From contig JAHGAU010000003.1 of NCBI GenBank assembly GCA_019925105.1, positions 1,550,001 to 1,614,000 of the forward strand: a DNA stretch of 64,000 bases, read 5' to 3'. A model generated the notes under the pieces. It did not search any database. It was not told where the DNA came from and saw only the letters and a list, made by a program, of their open reading frames with translations. Each line of letters begins with the position of its first letter. Within the stretch, counting starts at the first letter, position 1. Source of the stretch: Niebla homalea (Eukaryota; Ascomycota; Lecanoromycetes; Lecanorales; Ramalinaceae). The translations under genes and the position numbers were made by a program. Shown one piece after another: positions 12,459-23,075 of the stretch.

Positions 12459-13136
12459 ATGGCTCCGGTCGACACACTAGAGCTCATCCGATACAAGCAC
12501 GGCGTCTTAACTGTGACATGGTCCAGAACGGACCCAGACGCAGTCCCAGTGTCGGAGAGCCAGACATCGAATCACTCGGATGTGGCTCCTTTCGTGGAGA
12601 TCAAAGCCCAGATACACTGGGTAGATGCAACAACCAGGACATTGCTCCACACACAACGCACCACGTACGTACCTAGTTGCCTGGCCCGACTCGTCTTGCT
12701 TTACGCAGAAACTCAGCATCGTCACATGTTTACTCATGAAGCTAATCAAATCGGTAGCATCACCCATCCCAACGGCACCCAAACTCTCAGGACCACCCTA
12801 ACACACTACCCACTACCCCCACCAGCATATCGCTGGCCCGCTCCCGATTACATAACGGAAATCAGCTCCTCGCCAGCCATCACGACCCATGAGTGGCTGA
12901 GGCACCATTGGCAGGGCCTGAACAATGTTTGGGAGGAGCTCGGCCGGCCCGAAACGAGACTCCGCTTCTACAAAGATGAGATTATGTATATCTTGGAGCA
13001 ACTGGATCGCTTGCAAGGGCAAATTGCGGAAATACGCAATGCGGCCAGGGCGGCTGAGGAGGCTGAGGAGGCTGGGGAAGGGGTGGGCGAGGATGGAGCG
13101 CCTTCTGGAGTGGATTGTCTGGATGGTTCAGGGTGA
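12459..13136 (+). CDS. Orphan hypothetical protein, 225 aa
   Basis: Single-exon frame starting MAPVDTLELIRYKHG. I chose the ATG at 12459 because the in-frame extension upstream has no ATG and is made of the leader repeat. The N-terminal half is mixed alpha/beta with no known motif. A Pro/Tyr-rich segment lies near residues 120-150. Residues 160-205 look like an amphipathic helix (EELGRPETRLRFYKDE onward), and the tail is rich in Ala, Glu and Gly. There is no signal peptide and no membrane segment. It faces another orphan gene (14178-14831, minus). Function unknown; lineage-restricted genes of this kind are common in fungi. Confidence 0.55.
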   Translation: MAPVDTLELIRYKHGVLTVTWSRTDPDAVPVSESQTSNHSDVAPFVEIKAQIHWVDATTRTLLHTQRTTYVPSCLARLVLLYAETQHRHMFTHEANQIGSITHPNGTQTLRTTLTHYPLPPPAYRWPAPDYITEISSSPAITTHEWLRHHWQGLNNVWEELGRPETRLRFYKDEIMYILEQLDRLQGQIAEIRNAARAAEEAEEAGEGVGEDGAPSGVDCLDGSG

Positions 13137-14177
13137 GGCTTGAGGGTGACGTTGGGGGGGCGGCTGGAGGTCGGTTGATAGCCAATCATGCCTCAAGGTG
13201 ATGGGATGTGAGAGATTTAGGGTGTCCGAGCGTTGCGAAGCTGCTTGCGTGTGTTTATGATTTGCTGTTTCGGGAGCTAGAAGTGGGCATGTGAAGCAGA
13301 CGAGATGATTCGGGGGTCTTTGTGACGTGGTAATAGGTCAGGGAGAGATACAAACTTGCTGCTTTGTGGATAGACGGCCTGCTGTCGTGAAAATGAGGTC
13401 GTGACATGGATCCTAGCTGTATTCAACGAGCTTCCAAGTCATTTACGTCAACTATCCCATGCTTTATCCCCAGAGGGGAGACTTGTGCTTTGTACCGTCA
13501 TCAGTTCAGTCATTTGGATGGGAGTAGCTAGGCACGATATGCCCGTGATGACGCACGGAAGTAAACCATTTGCCACTTAGTGAATCTTGATTGGGTGGCT
13601 ACGATACATAATGATGAGTACTCTGTTCCTGCTCTTCTGGAGTCTTCCGCCGCGCTGCTACGGTAGCAAAAAGAGGGGATCGCCTGGCTAACAGAGTGCC
13701 TGGCTGCTGCAGAGCAGCAGAGAGAAGCGGATGAGGAGTAACTGCAGATTTAAGACGGAGAATCAACCGCATGGTTGATATGTTTGTGAGCTGGGGCTTG
13801 CTCAATGTATCTGCTCCAGGGGTTCTGACAATACATACATATCAAGAAACAGACATACACGCTCTCAAACAAGTTCCTCCCTTCAACAAAACTTTCTGGG
13901 AGAGAGACACATTCTGGGAGAGAGAAACTTCCCTCTCTCTCTCCACCTAGCTTCACTTGCGTCCCTTCATGCCCCCAGTTGCCTTCTTCTCCGAACCCTT
14001 CTGGAAGAGAGACATATTCTGGGAGAGAGAAACTTACTTGTCTCTCTCCGGAGCTTCACTGGCGTCCTTTCATGCCCCTGAATCACCCAGCTGTCGTCAG
14101 TATCAGCACTGCGACTATGACGGCGACAGGCCCACCATTTCTTTCTTCCGCTCCAGGGTGAATCGTTTCCTCATGCT
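13137..14177. other. Region between two converging orphan genes
   Basis: No gene. At 13905-14060 a segment around TCTGGGAGAGAGA..CTTC..CTCTCTCTCC appears twice, about 110 bp apart: ACATTCTGGGAGAGAGAAACTT and ATATTCTGGGAGAGAGAAACTT in blocks. This is an imperfect direct duplication. Confidence 0.55.
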
Positions 14178-14831
14178 CTATCCATGAAATTGAATCACCA
14201 GAGCATTCAAATGCTCCCGGATCCGCTCCACGTCGCGTAACTCGGGATATGCGTCTCTGAAGTATTGAAGGACAACTTCGACGGAGTTGTCCTCCAGCAG
14301 TGCTATTGCCTCTGCGTTCATCTCCTGGCTGAACCCGTCCGGGTTGGAGAGGTAGCTAGCTGTACGTTGTAGAGCTGGACGCGTACCATGATTGGCTAGA
14401 GATACGTCGACGGTGAGGTTATTCGTAGCGTTGCTACGTGACGGAAAAGGCTGTGGAGCACGATTGTGCTCACGCTCAGGCGAAATTCGAGGGGATTGAA
14501 CCCCACTGGGCCTACCACTGTTCGTGGCGGTATCATAGGCGTCATCGTGCGCCATCTCCATGCTTGATGCACGGTGGTGTTGGTAAGGAGGCCTTGGGGC
14601 CAAGGGAGAGCCGATGTGAGTCTCCGTGGGGACTCGGAAGGTTACAGTTCTTGGTTGATACGCGTAGAGCCGATTTTCACGGTTCTGTATCTCTTCGAAT
14701 TGAGCTGAGAAGGTGTAGGGAAGGCTTGAATGAGGCGCAGGATTGCTGGGAGAACGCGAAGTAGAACGATGTGGTGTATGTTGATTCGGCTGACCGTTCA
14801 TTTGCGAACGTTGATTCGGCTGACCATTCAT
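14178..14831 (-). CDS. Orphan hypothetical protein, 217 aa
   Basis: Single-exon frame. The start chosen is the ATG at 14831 (MNGQPNQRSQMNGQPNQ); the frame stays open upstream but that part resembles a leader. The first 20 residues are a duplicated MNGQPNQ motif. Residues 20-150 are low-complexity, rich in Ser, Pro, Arg and His, and probably disordered. The C-terminal 60 residues look folded and helical (SVEVVLQYFRDAYPELRDVE). No targeting signal is seen. Function unknown. It is likely a real but lineage-specific gene, since the C-terminal helix is well formed and the frame is clean. Confidence 0.5.
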   Translation of the reverse strand: MNGQPNQRSQMNGQPNQHTPHRSTSRSPSNPAPHSSLPYTFSAQFEEIQNRENRLYAYQPRTVTFRVPTETHIGSPLAPRPPYQHHRASSMEMAHDDAYDTATNSGRPSGVQSPRISPEREHNRAPQPFPSRSNATNNLTVDVSLANHGTRPALQRTASYLSNPDGFSQEMNAEAIALLEDNSVEVVLQYFRDAYPELRDVERIREHLNALVIQFHG

Positions 14832-16997
14832 TTTGGGTTTGTTGCTATAGTTGATGGATATTGATTGACGGTTGAAGATAGATAGCTGATGGGACAGGCT
14901 TGATGAATAATGATTCTGTAGTCTCACTCGAGGAAGATCGAAGCTGATGCTGAAATATCTGATGCCCTCGAATATAACAATCCTAGACGTGTCGAGGCTC
15001 ACATGTGTCATGCAAAACAATAAGGAGCTCCCGGGTAAAGGTTATACCGCTCCTTCAATGGCATATTAGGGCATTTGCCACTCAATGTTCTAAGGCGTCC
15101 GATTTCGCAAAGTATGCTTTCGATTGATCAGAACATTATATAACACTACTTCGACCATAATCGTCACTCTGAGCACTGCAGATTTTGCTGCCCTTGGGTA
15201 CAATTCAGACCATTATGTCTTAAGATAAAAAGATGATTGTTCTTGCAAGATAGAGCCTCTGAACGTTGTCGACATGTTGTTCACTACAGACTTGAGGCTT
15301 CATGTGCATAGCGCAAGACCACACAAGGATCCATGGATAACCATATTAGATTCTTCAGCACACACCGCGGAACGAGATAGAAAAATGTTCTCATGAGAAT
15401 TATCGTCCCATCCAAAGAGCCAGCGAATGTTTCCCCCTCATGTACCTTCATATTAGAGTCTCTCACGATAGTAGCTGCCAAAGATTCGTGACCTACGATA
15501 CCTTAGATACCACAAATCTATGACTGGAATTGAGCTCCATCAAGCAAAGGGTGCCGAGGACTGGCACTATATTCGTTCCAGTCGCCGCCTTGAGGTACAC
15601 CTGAGATGATCCACCCATTGGAGAGTAACCAAAAAGTTTGGTTCTCAGACAGAGAGGCAAAACCTATGACTATTCCTATTGATATATTCCTCATTTTGGA
15701 GATTTGTAAAATGATCATACTTGCTAGAATGGTACCGACAATGAGACAACCCCTTCCATTCGCTTCGCGGACTCGACAGTCGAGCGGGCTTGTGACAGGG
15801 AATACTTATGTATCAGTCGAATGTATGAGAGAACTAATATAGAGAGTAATGACATTGTAAGTCGAATGCAAAGCATCGAAACACATCGATTGGTTGCGCA
15901 GCTGTAGAGGATCCCTAGGTGGTGCCCCTGAAAATCGAGGACCCTGCCGCGGCTAACCGCAGCCGCGATCGTCAACGGCAGGCTATCCGGACATTCCCGC
16001 AAAAAAGAAGATGCTTCAATCTGAGCTGCATTCTCCATGCCTCAATTCCTGTAGTGTCCAAGACTGGAATAAATCTCCAAAACATCTATTGATACCATAC
16101 AGATTCGGTTGACTCCATGACCACTTCCAGTGTCATACCCTATTTCTGTGTCCCAACACCCTAAGGCATAACTTTGCTGCTACACTCTCCTTGAACCACC
16201 CCTATCGCCATAGAGTACCTCGTCTCTGACTTCGTCGTGACGACCTCAATTTGCTTCATCCTCCCATTCATGGTTCCTTTCTCTCCTTGAATCCATCGTC
16301 GATCAGCGATGTCCTGTCAGGGTAACCCTCTTCAAGTGCAATCGTGCAGATAAGTAGAGTCTTCTGTTCGCTGCGTAGCAAGTCTCGCTTTGCTCCGGTA
16401 CCAGTGACAATCTGTCCAGGCCTGAGTCGAACAGGCAGGTCTGTATTGTATTTCCAGGGCCTCGGCCAGCTGAAAGGAAGAGTACGATGATTACTGAAGG
16501 CTTGCGTCGCAGTCGTGATGTTTGCTAGTCGCGCTTATGCCTTCTAGCAGCAGGATAGAGTCCAAGATTGAGGCCAAGTCCTAGAAATTTGATCTCGGAC
16601 CAGGTTCAAGCAGGTTCACTGTGCTTTAGAGTGGTTTTTCTCCAGTCTAGCATGGTATCCTCGAGAGGGAAAGGTTGTACGACCAGGCAAAACCTCACTT
16701 CTGAGTGATATTCAAATCAGCATTGTTCTATCAGATGTACTCCTCGAGAGATCGACAATAGTGAGTAAAATGTCTTCGGAGCTTGCTTACCCCCCTTTCA
16801 CGATGACCGGGAAGGACGAATCTGTCGCTGTTACTCCTCGAAGGAAAATTATTCCTTTCCACGACATTCTGCTTGAATATTAGTCCGACCGCTAAGAATC
16901 AGGAAAGATTTCATACCATGCACAACACCGTGGTCCGTCCTCAAGAGAAAAGGCTGTTTCCGTTACGCGAAGCGCAGACTTGTTTGGTATGCTCTTC
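14832..16997. other. Intergenic, no gene seen
   Basis: I find only short frames. The first 200 bp upstream of 14831 are the promoter and leader of the gene on the minus strand. Nothing else is supportable. Confidence 0.6.
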
Positions 16998-17190
16998 TTA
17001 AGGGCAGAGTCTCCTCGACCGCGCAAACCGCACCCATAATGAATCATACGCCCCGGACCCCAAGGGCAGAGTCTTGTCGACTGCGCAAAGCGCAGCCATG
17101 ATGAATCATACTCCCCGGCCCCAAGGGCAGAGTCTTGTCGACCGCGCAAAGCGCAGCCATGATGAATCATACTCCCCGGCCCCGAAGGGA
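16998..17190. repeat. 61-bp tandem repeat, three units
   Basis: Three copies of a 61-62 bp unit, anchored by AGGGCAGAGTC at 17001, 17063 and 17124. Each unit contains the imperfect palindrome TGCGCAAAGCGCA and the segment ATGATGAATCATAC followed by CCCCGGCCCC. The third unit runs into a CCCCCC..GGGGGGG stretch near 17190-17220. The repeat is about 20 bp short of a fourth, diverged unit upstream. Non-coding. Confidence 0.85.
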
Positions 17191-17669
17191 CCCCCCCTTC
17201 ACAACGGCCAGGGGGGGGTTCTTGTCTACTCCTCATCGGAGGAGGGGTAATCCTCCTCACCCCGAAGTTGGATGTATCGGCTGCAAGATGTCAGTGCACC
17301 TAACGCTTGCACAGTGTAGCTGCTGATATCTAAAACGCCAGCTGGATATATCACTTACCGCTCGAAACGAGCCCGACGGCGCCCGTGGGCGACCAAGTGG
17401 GGGCGGACTTGGTTGATGAGGAAGTGGGTGAGGTGATCCAACACCGCCATCTCCTCAGCCCCAACGCCCTCTTCTTCCCTAGATACCGAATAAGCACCTA
17501 ACCAGGTTGACCGAGGCTCGAGACACGTTATGCTTACCTTCTGGCGTGTATCGCCACGATCAAGCCGACCCCATCTGGGGTGAAGGGAAAGCTGTAGCGG
17601 TATATAGTGGTTAGCTTACGCGTACTTAAAGGTGACAGAACCCGACTTACAGGAGGAGGCGTCGGAACT

Positions 17670-17835
17670 GAGGATTTGGCGGTGGAGGCGGAGGCGGAGG
17701 CGGAGGAGAGGGGGGAGATGGAGGAGAGGGGGGAGAGCGAGGAGAGGAGGGAGGTGAGGAAAGGGCTGATGAGGCCCTTGATGGTGGAGGCGCAGGGAGA
17801 GGAGAGGGGGTACGGGATGGAGGGGTGGAGAGCCG
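17670..17835. repeat. GA/GGCGGA-rich low-complexity tract
   Basis: Repeated GGAGGCGGAGGC and GAGGAGAGGGGGGA units on the plus strand (polypurine, with the polypyrimidine partner opposite). Frames on either strand are only Glu/Gly- or Leu/Pro-rich low complexity. I do not call a gene. Confidence 0.8.
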
Positions 17836-18141
17836 CCTATCAAATGATTCATGAATAAGTGATCAGGCCAGGCTTCATGGACAGTGAGCTTACCCGCGAA
17901 CGGGGGCTTCCCCAAGCGATGATGCCCCGCGAGGGACGATTGTTATGGTCTGAGAACGAGGTCAGTATCTATGCGGTCATCGTATAACACGGTCAGGGGT
18001 ATCAAGAACAGCTTCAAAAGGAGTCAGACATGGGCTACTAACGATTCTGTATGAATCCATGAAGACGGTTTGTGTTGGTGATATAGTAGAAGAGAGTAAG
18101 CCACGTACATCAAGTTATCAAAACAAGCCGGCCTTTCATCA

Positions 18142-19128
18142 TCACATCACGACGACGACTTTACCACCCGCCTTATTCTCCTCCATCACCGTATGAGCAC
18201 TTACAATGTCTTCCTGACCAAAAGTCCTTCCAATTTGGACAGGCATTTCACCCTTTTGGATTTGTTGAATCATCTCCTCCAATGGTGTATTGACGAAATC
18301 GACCTGATCGCCCTGGTACGTCGTGAGATACACCTCTGTCGGCACGTCTTCGAACGGCACAAACTCCTTCATTGCCCACGCATTCCCCACGATACCAGTC
18401 ATGCAGCAAGTGCCGCCAGTCTTGACGCAACGCAGCGAGTCCTTGAGCGATGTCGTTCCAACGAGCTCCAGGACCTTGCCAACCCCATCTGGGTATAGCT
18501 TCCTCAGTTCTGTCTCAACGCTGCCAGAATCAATCACCACATGGTCCATTCCGGCACCCTTCATCAGCTGTTCCCTTCCCGATTTGCGACTCGTACCGAT
18601 CACAGCTTTCGCACCATGCTTCTTCGCAATGGCAGCCGCCGCAAGCCCTACACTGGTGGTCCCTCCTCGCACCAAAAGCGTCTCACCTGCCTTCCACTTC
18701 AGACTGCGGAACAAGCTCCCATAGGCCGTCTGCAACATCTCTGGCACCGTCCCCAAAACCTTTCACTCCAACTGAGGCTCTCCAAGCTTCACGACGTTCG
18801 CGACGGGCACGCACGTGTACTCGGCATACCCACCATCGAACTTCCTACCCAGGCCGCCCATAGCTGTGGCGACGACAGCACCCTCTGTAAATTCACCGCC
18901 CGGGCATTTGGAGACAAGGCCGCAGCATTCGATGCCCAGCACGCGGGGAAAGGGGACAGCGTCACCGGAATCGCCACGGCGAGTGAAGAGTTCGGAGCGG
19001 TTGAGCCCGCAGGCTTTGATGCGGATGAGGACTTGACGTTTCTGCGGGGTGGGAATGGGCCAATCCTCGAGCTTAAGGACGGAGGGGGGGCCAGGTTGGT
19101 GGATCACGGCGGCACGCATGGTGGACAT
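18142..19128 (-). pseudogene. Zinc-type quinone oxidoreductase broken by one TGA
   Basis: Full-length member of the medium-chain dehydrogenase/reductase superfamily, quinone oxidoreductase branch, which reduces quinones or enals with NADPH. The start ATG at 19128 gives MSTMRAAVIHQPG. The GroES-like half covers residues 1-120 (ACGLNRSELFTRRGDS, then a GxxxEGAVV segment). The Rossmann half has VRGGTTSVGLAAAAIAKK for the cofactor, and the frame ends at GGKVVVVM. Length 328 codons is normal. Codon 122 is TGA (18763-18765) and the frame continues unchanged on both sides. Family members have LPWxVLGxxPEMLQTA here, so the stop sits exactly on the conserved Trp: one TGG-to-TGA change. No other damage is seen, so the loss is recent, strain-specific or an assembly error. 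No intron could remove it cleanly. Confidence 0.85.
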
Positions 19129-20104
19129 CTTGCGGTGTGGTGTGATGAGTGAAGAGAAGATACTCAGACCGATTGGAGGTGAATGACTAGATGAGGAGAG
19201 TAGAAAGGCTCGCCTTGCTGCAAGGGTTAGGATGCTAATGTGGGTGATGTTGACAGGTATCAAATACGTTAGGCTTGCTCTCGCTCGCTGGAAGAAGGCC
19301 AGGGTGGAAGATCCAGATGGGTGCTCTGATTCACTCTGCGCCCACCCTGGACGGCATGGGCGAAGCCTTTCCTTTTATCTCGCATCCCTAGGCATGATCG
19401 ACTGACGTTGGAATTAGGTTTCTTGCAGCAAAGACAGGGGGCTGAGTGGAACGACAGAGCATGCAGCCCCCACAGCACTTGTACCGAAATCTTTTCAGGG
19501 GCTGGCTGCTTCTCGACCGGTTTTCGGCAGGCAGACGGGCAGACCGAAGTGCTTCACTCCACACTTTCGCCCGATACCACAATATTACATTACAAGCCTG
19601 ACAGCGGCAGAGCAGATCGGCTTATCAATACCTTGGTGGGGGCTTACAAAGGCATTGGAAATGGCCCTGGTGCGGGGATGGGAGGCCTGAAAGCGTGGAT
19701 GGCGGAGCCTGGTTTGTGCGATTGGCCTGATGCAAACGCGTCTACCTGGTAACCGGTCGGTTCAGGAATAACGTTGGAGGGCTTAGTGAGGTATGATGAG
19801 AGCGTTGGAAATCGGGTGGGAGATGCAATGGCGACTGGGGGGGGGGGGCCGAGAAATGGAAGGAACAAGCGCAAGGAGAGAGATTTCTGGGAAAGGATTG
19901 AGATCGACTATAATTCATTTATTTGTTTCCAAATTATCCACCCAGACATTCACCTTGCCATCATCGCTGTGCTGAAAAGACCGTTATCGTCGTCGTGTAC
20001 AAAGCACCAATGCCACTCCTGCCCAAGCTTATGCTCCGCACCCCTCGCCAACAGTCTGACCGCCCAACTCCTCCATTCATATCAAAAGTATGCGGATCAT
20101 AGTC
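19129..20104. other. Intergenic, no gene seen
   Basis: The first 150 bp are the promoter of the minus-strand oxidoreductase. The rest has only short frames in conflicting phases, with a poly-G run near 19840-19850. No supportable gene. Confidence 0.55.
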
Positions 20105-20259
20105 CTAGACAGGGCACGTCTGCGCAATACGCTACAATCAGTGTTCTGGCCAAGGCGCATTGGCTTTCTACGGTGCAACGGTACCTTTCCACAAGCCGAG
20201 CAAGTCTTGTTCTCGCCCTCGATGGAGGCGCCGCAGCTGGGGCAGGAAGTGTGACCCAT
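20105..20259 (-). CDS. Tiny Cys-rich protein, two exons, 29 aa
   Basis: Predicted by hand. Exon 1 (20259-20185) starts at an ATG and encodes MGHTSCPSCGASIEG, then ENKTCSACGK. A 65-nt intron (20184-20120, GTACCG..GCAG, with CTGAT as likely branch site) joins it in phase to TCPV and a TAG stop at 20105. The product has two CxxC pairs and a fifth Cys at the end, like a minimal zinc ribbon or metal-binding peptide. Without splicing the frame would run on into a basic tail without motif. The compact Cys spacing and matching intron phase support the spliced model. I have an uncertain memory of similar ~30-aa fungal peptides. It is divergent from the DUF89 gene, 248 bp away, and may share its promoter. 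Confidence 0.5.
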
Positions 20260-20506
20260 TGTTCCTATCACTCTCCGATAATAGACTTGAGCCTCTGACG
20301 CAGATATTCTTGCTTGCGATGAGTAAAGGTGATGCTAGATAGAAGAATAGAAAGTTTTGTTGGATGAAGAGGAGGTAGTAGATTACGCAGATGAAACCAA
20401 TGCCAGCGGCTCTTCTCCGCGGCAATCTGCTCCTCAAGCTTTGGCCCAATGCAGCCTATCACAGACCAGCTCCTCTCGTCCCCCTGTCGTTGACGTTCCT
20501 TCGGAG

Positions 20507-22165
20507 ATGCTCTTGAAGAGCGAGTCTTCTTCTCTACATTCACGCCTGCTCTCCGATAAGACATCTTTCGCGTGGGTGGCCGCAACGCGACAGTGGCCGG
20601 AAAATCTCGTGAGTAACATCCCCCAGATCCAGAGGGGGGATGCACGGAACTGACGAGGACAGACGCAAATCATTGATGCTGTAGCTCAGCGCGGCTACCA
20701 CTCCAAGGACGATGGAGGCGTCCGACGACAGGCCCATGGCTTTATTCAGCAGCTCTCCGCGCTGAAATACGAGCTTACGCATAATAAGACTATTGAGGTG
20801 GAGGATGAAGTGTACAAGGCCCAGCTGGAGGCCATGGGGAGGCCCAAGTGGATGGATGTACCGTGGATCTTTGCTGAGTCCGTCATGTATCGGTAGGGAC
20901 GCGTCTAGAATGCATGATGTGGCAGAGCATGGACTGATGGGGTCTTGCAGGAGGATTTCGGCCATCTTTCCCTCACCCGATGATTTCAAGGATTTCGATC
21001 ACCCCGTCAAGGATGGGTTAGTATTGCCATTGAGCTGTCTCGTTGGTCGTCCCATGGTCTGACGAGCTTGTCTAGACAGCTTGCAAAGCGGTTTCCCAAT
21101 GTCAATGATCCTACCAATTTTGCCCAATCCGGACCTTGGAGCGAGGACGCGAGAGTGACTCGTGATACCATTCGCTCCCATGCAGAACGATTTCAAGAGC
21201 GCATGGAGAGGATAAAGGAAGAGCTGCCCGCAGCACAATTAGAGGAGCGCAAGAAAGAAATATTCTTGTCGCTTTGTGAGGAGAGCCTCTGGGCCACAGC
21301 GACAGAGCGACCGTTCTTGCCTTCGCAGACGTCTCAAGACTTCCTGCATCGCTCCAAATCCAGCGAAGATGTCCTGGTAGATGATCTGCAATTTGCGTAT
21401 GATGTACTGAGAAAGGCACGTGGGGAAAACAAGGCACAGAGGAAAGTGGACATCGTGCTCAACAAAGCTGGCCTTGAAATGTCTCGAGATTTACTCTTGG
21501 CTGTGTATCTACTCGAGGCGCAGCTTGCGACGCACGTCGTCCTACATGCGCCACGTCCGCTGCAGGATCCCTCGCATAATACGAGCACCTATCTCAAGGA
21601 CTTTGCCATGATCCATGACCTGCCACCAGGTGAGCTGATTGACCAGAAATACCCTCCATCTATCAAAGATCTGATAGAGAGGTGGCGTGCTGGGAGCAAA
21701 GGGGCTCTCACCATTCAACAAGACTCATTCTGGAGTATGTGGTACAGTTTTCGGGACTTGTGGGATCATGCGCCCAAACTCTTACGGCAATTCCAGCAAT
21801 CAGAGCTCGTTATTGTCAAGGGAGACTTCAACTACCGCAAGTTGACTGCGGATGTACGCTCGCTCCCCCTCTGGCTGAAAGGTCGCTATCCCCTGCTGAC
21901 CGCCGTACTGTAGGCTGACTGGCCAACTGCAACCTCCTTCCAAAAGGCAATTGGGCCAATGGGAGGCGAGTACGGCGTCCGAACACTTGCCTTACGAACG
22001 ATCGCATCTGATACAGTGGTGGGATTGAGAGCAGGACAAGACGAAGTCTTGAAGTCCAATGAACAACGACATATGGAGCCGAAGCGGATGGAGCAGGAGA
22101 AGAGGATGTGGGCATGGTATAGCAGATTCGCCATGATGCAGTTCTGTGATGGGAAGGGTACATAG
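20507..22165 (+). CDS. DUF89/ARMT1-type damage-control phosphatase-like protein, five exons
   Basis: Hand-spliced: 20507-20608, 20663-20892, 20951-21016, 21076-21853 and 21914-22165. Introns are 54-60 nt, three with a CTGAC branch site. Product 475 aa, close to yeast YMR027W (about 470). The family are metal-dependent phosphatases that clear damaged phospho-metabolites. Signatures: SDKTSFAW..RQWPENLTQIID at the start, WIFAESVMYRRI (~100), KGDFNYRKLTAD (381) and SWGN-type LWATAT (~205). The ATG at 20507 gives the usual N-terminus before SDKTSFA. Odd: the family's LDNSGFE metal site reads LNKAGLE (N262, K263), and the second SDV Asp region (about residue 295) is replaced by a DPSHNTS segment. 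The fold looks intact but the Mg-binding Asp-Asn-Asp set appears lost, so it may be an inactive paralogue. Confidence 0.85.
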
Positions 22166-22568
22166 ATGGACGGCTACGCTGTGAGGATGAGAGCACCGCT
22201 GGCTGGCTTTGTACAATAGCTGTGATAGAGGACGAGCATACGCTTCGCAAGATCAATGAATCATCAGTGGACAGAAGCCATGAATTTATGAGGCTCCCCT
22301 CCCAAACATTTTCTGATTAGGAAGGCCCAAGGGCCCCCGAGTTATCGTTTGTGTGCCAAGCTTGGGACACAAGGCGGATTTTTGAAATCAAAATTCTTCT
22401 CATCATCCAACAACTTCCGCGTTGGCCGCCTAAGGAATCATTGCCATTCATCATTAATATTCATCAATCCTTCATCGCCTCCAATGATTCAGGGCCATGC
22501 CCTCAATAACCTCGCCACAGAGGGCTGCGCCGAGATCTGCTCTCTGGATCGGCATCGCTCCCCCATAC
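22166..22568. other. Short intergenic region
   Basis: 3' side of the DUF89 gene and promoter side of the next small gene. No separate gene seen. Confidence 0.6.
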
Positions 22569-22876
22569 ATGCCATTGCAATTTGACTACTTCCGGGGCGC
22601 AGATGACACAGACGAATATGCCAGTGATGACTATTGATCGCGCCCTACTTCACAGAGGGAGCTCGCTCCATCTTCGCTCGCCTGTTGGAGCCATCCTTGC
22701 CCTCCCATACGCCGCAGCCCCCACGAATCATTTTGTTTCAGGGGAAGATGACTATGCAGCCTGACGAGGTTATCCACCCGTCTTTTCGTACGATGTGGCT
22801 GAGGAGATGGAAAGAGTTGGTTGCATTCTATGCAGGCGGAAATGATGGGGCTACCACCCCTGCGACGCCGCGGTGA
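22569..22876 (+). pseudogene. Small conserved-looking gene with one frameshift
   Basis: An ATG at 22569 opens MPLQFDYFRGADDTDEYA, which stops at SDDY followed by TGA (22635-22637). One base further the next frame reads LIAPYFTEGARSIFARLL and continues with RIILFQGKM, DEVIHPSFRTMWLRRWKE and FYAGG to a stop at 22876. Adding one base near 22636 would join the two into a frame of about 103 residues. No intron of usable length fits between them. The family is not recognised; the acidic start and Trp/Arg-rich end look like a genuine small protein. It is either a one-base deletion or a sequencing error. Confidence 0.45.
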
Positions 22877-23075
22877 CTGTTTTCACTCGCTGCTTTCCAT
22901 GGCTGTTTCGTCCTATATTCGGAGCCTTTGTCAGATAAGATGATGTCGTGCCTTCTATTACTTCGTTTCTCACGTGTCTATATATCGCCAGCTCGCCAGA
23001 TCAACAGCAGTCTCCCCAGCCCTCCAGAACACCAAAATCCCATCACCCATCCCACACCCATCCAAGCCATCCACC

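Noticed and set aside
17616..17915. Pro/Leu-rich minus frame
   Set aside because: It is the low-complexity GA/CT tract only.
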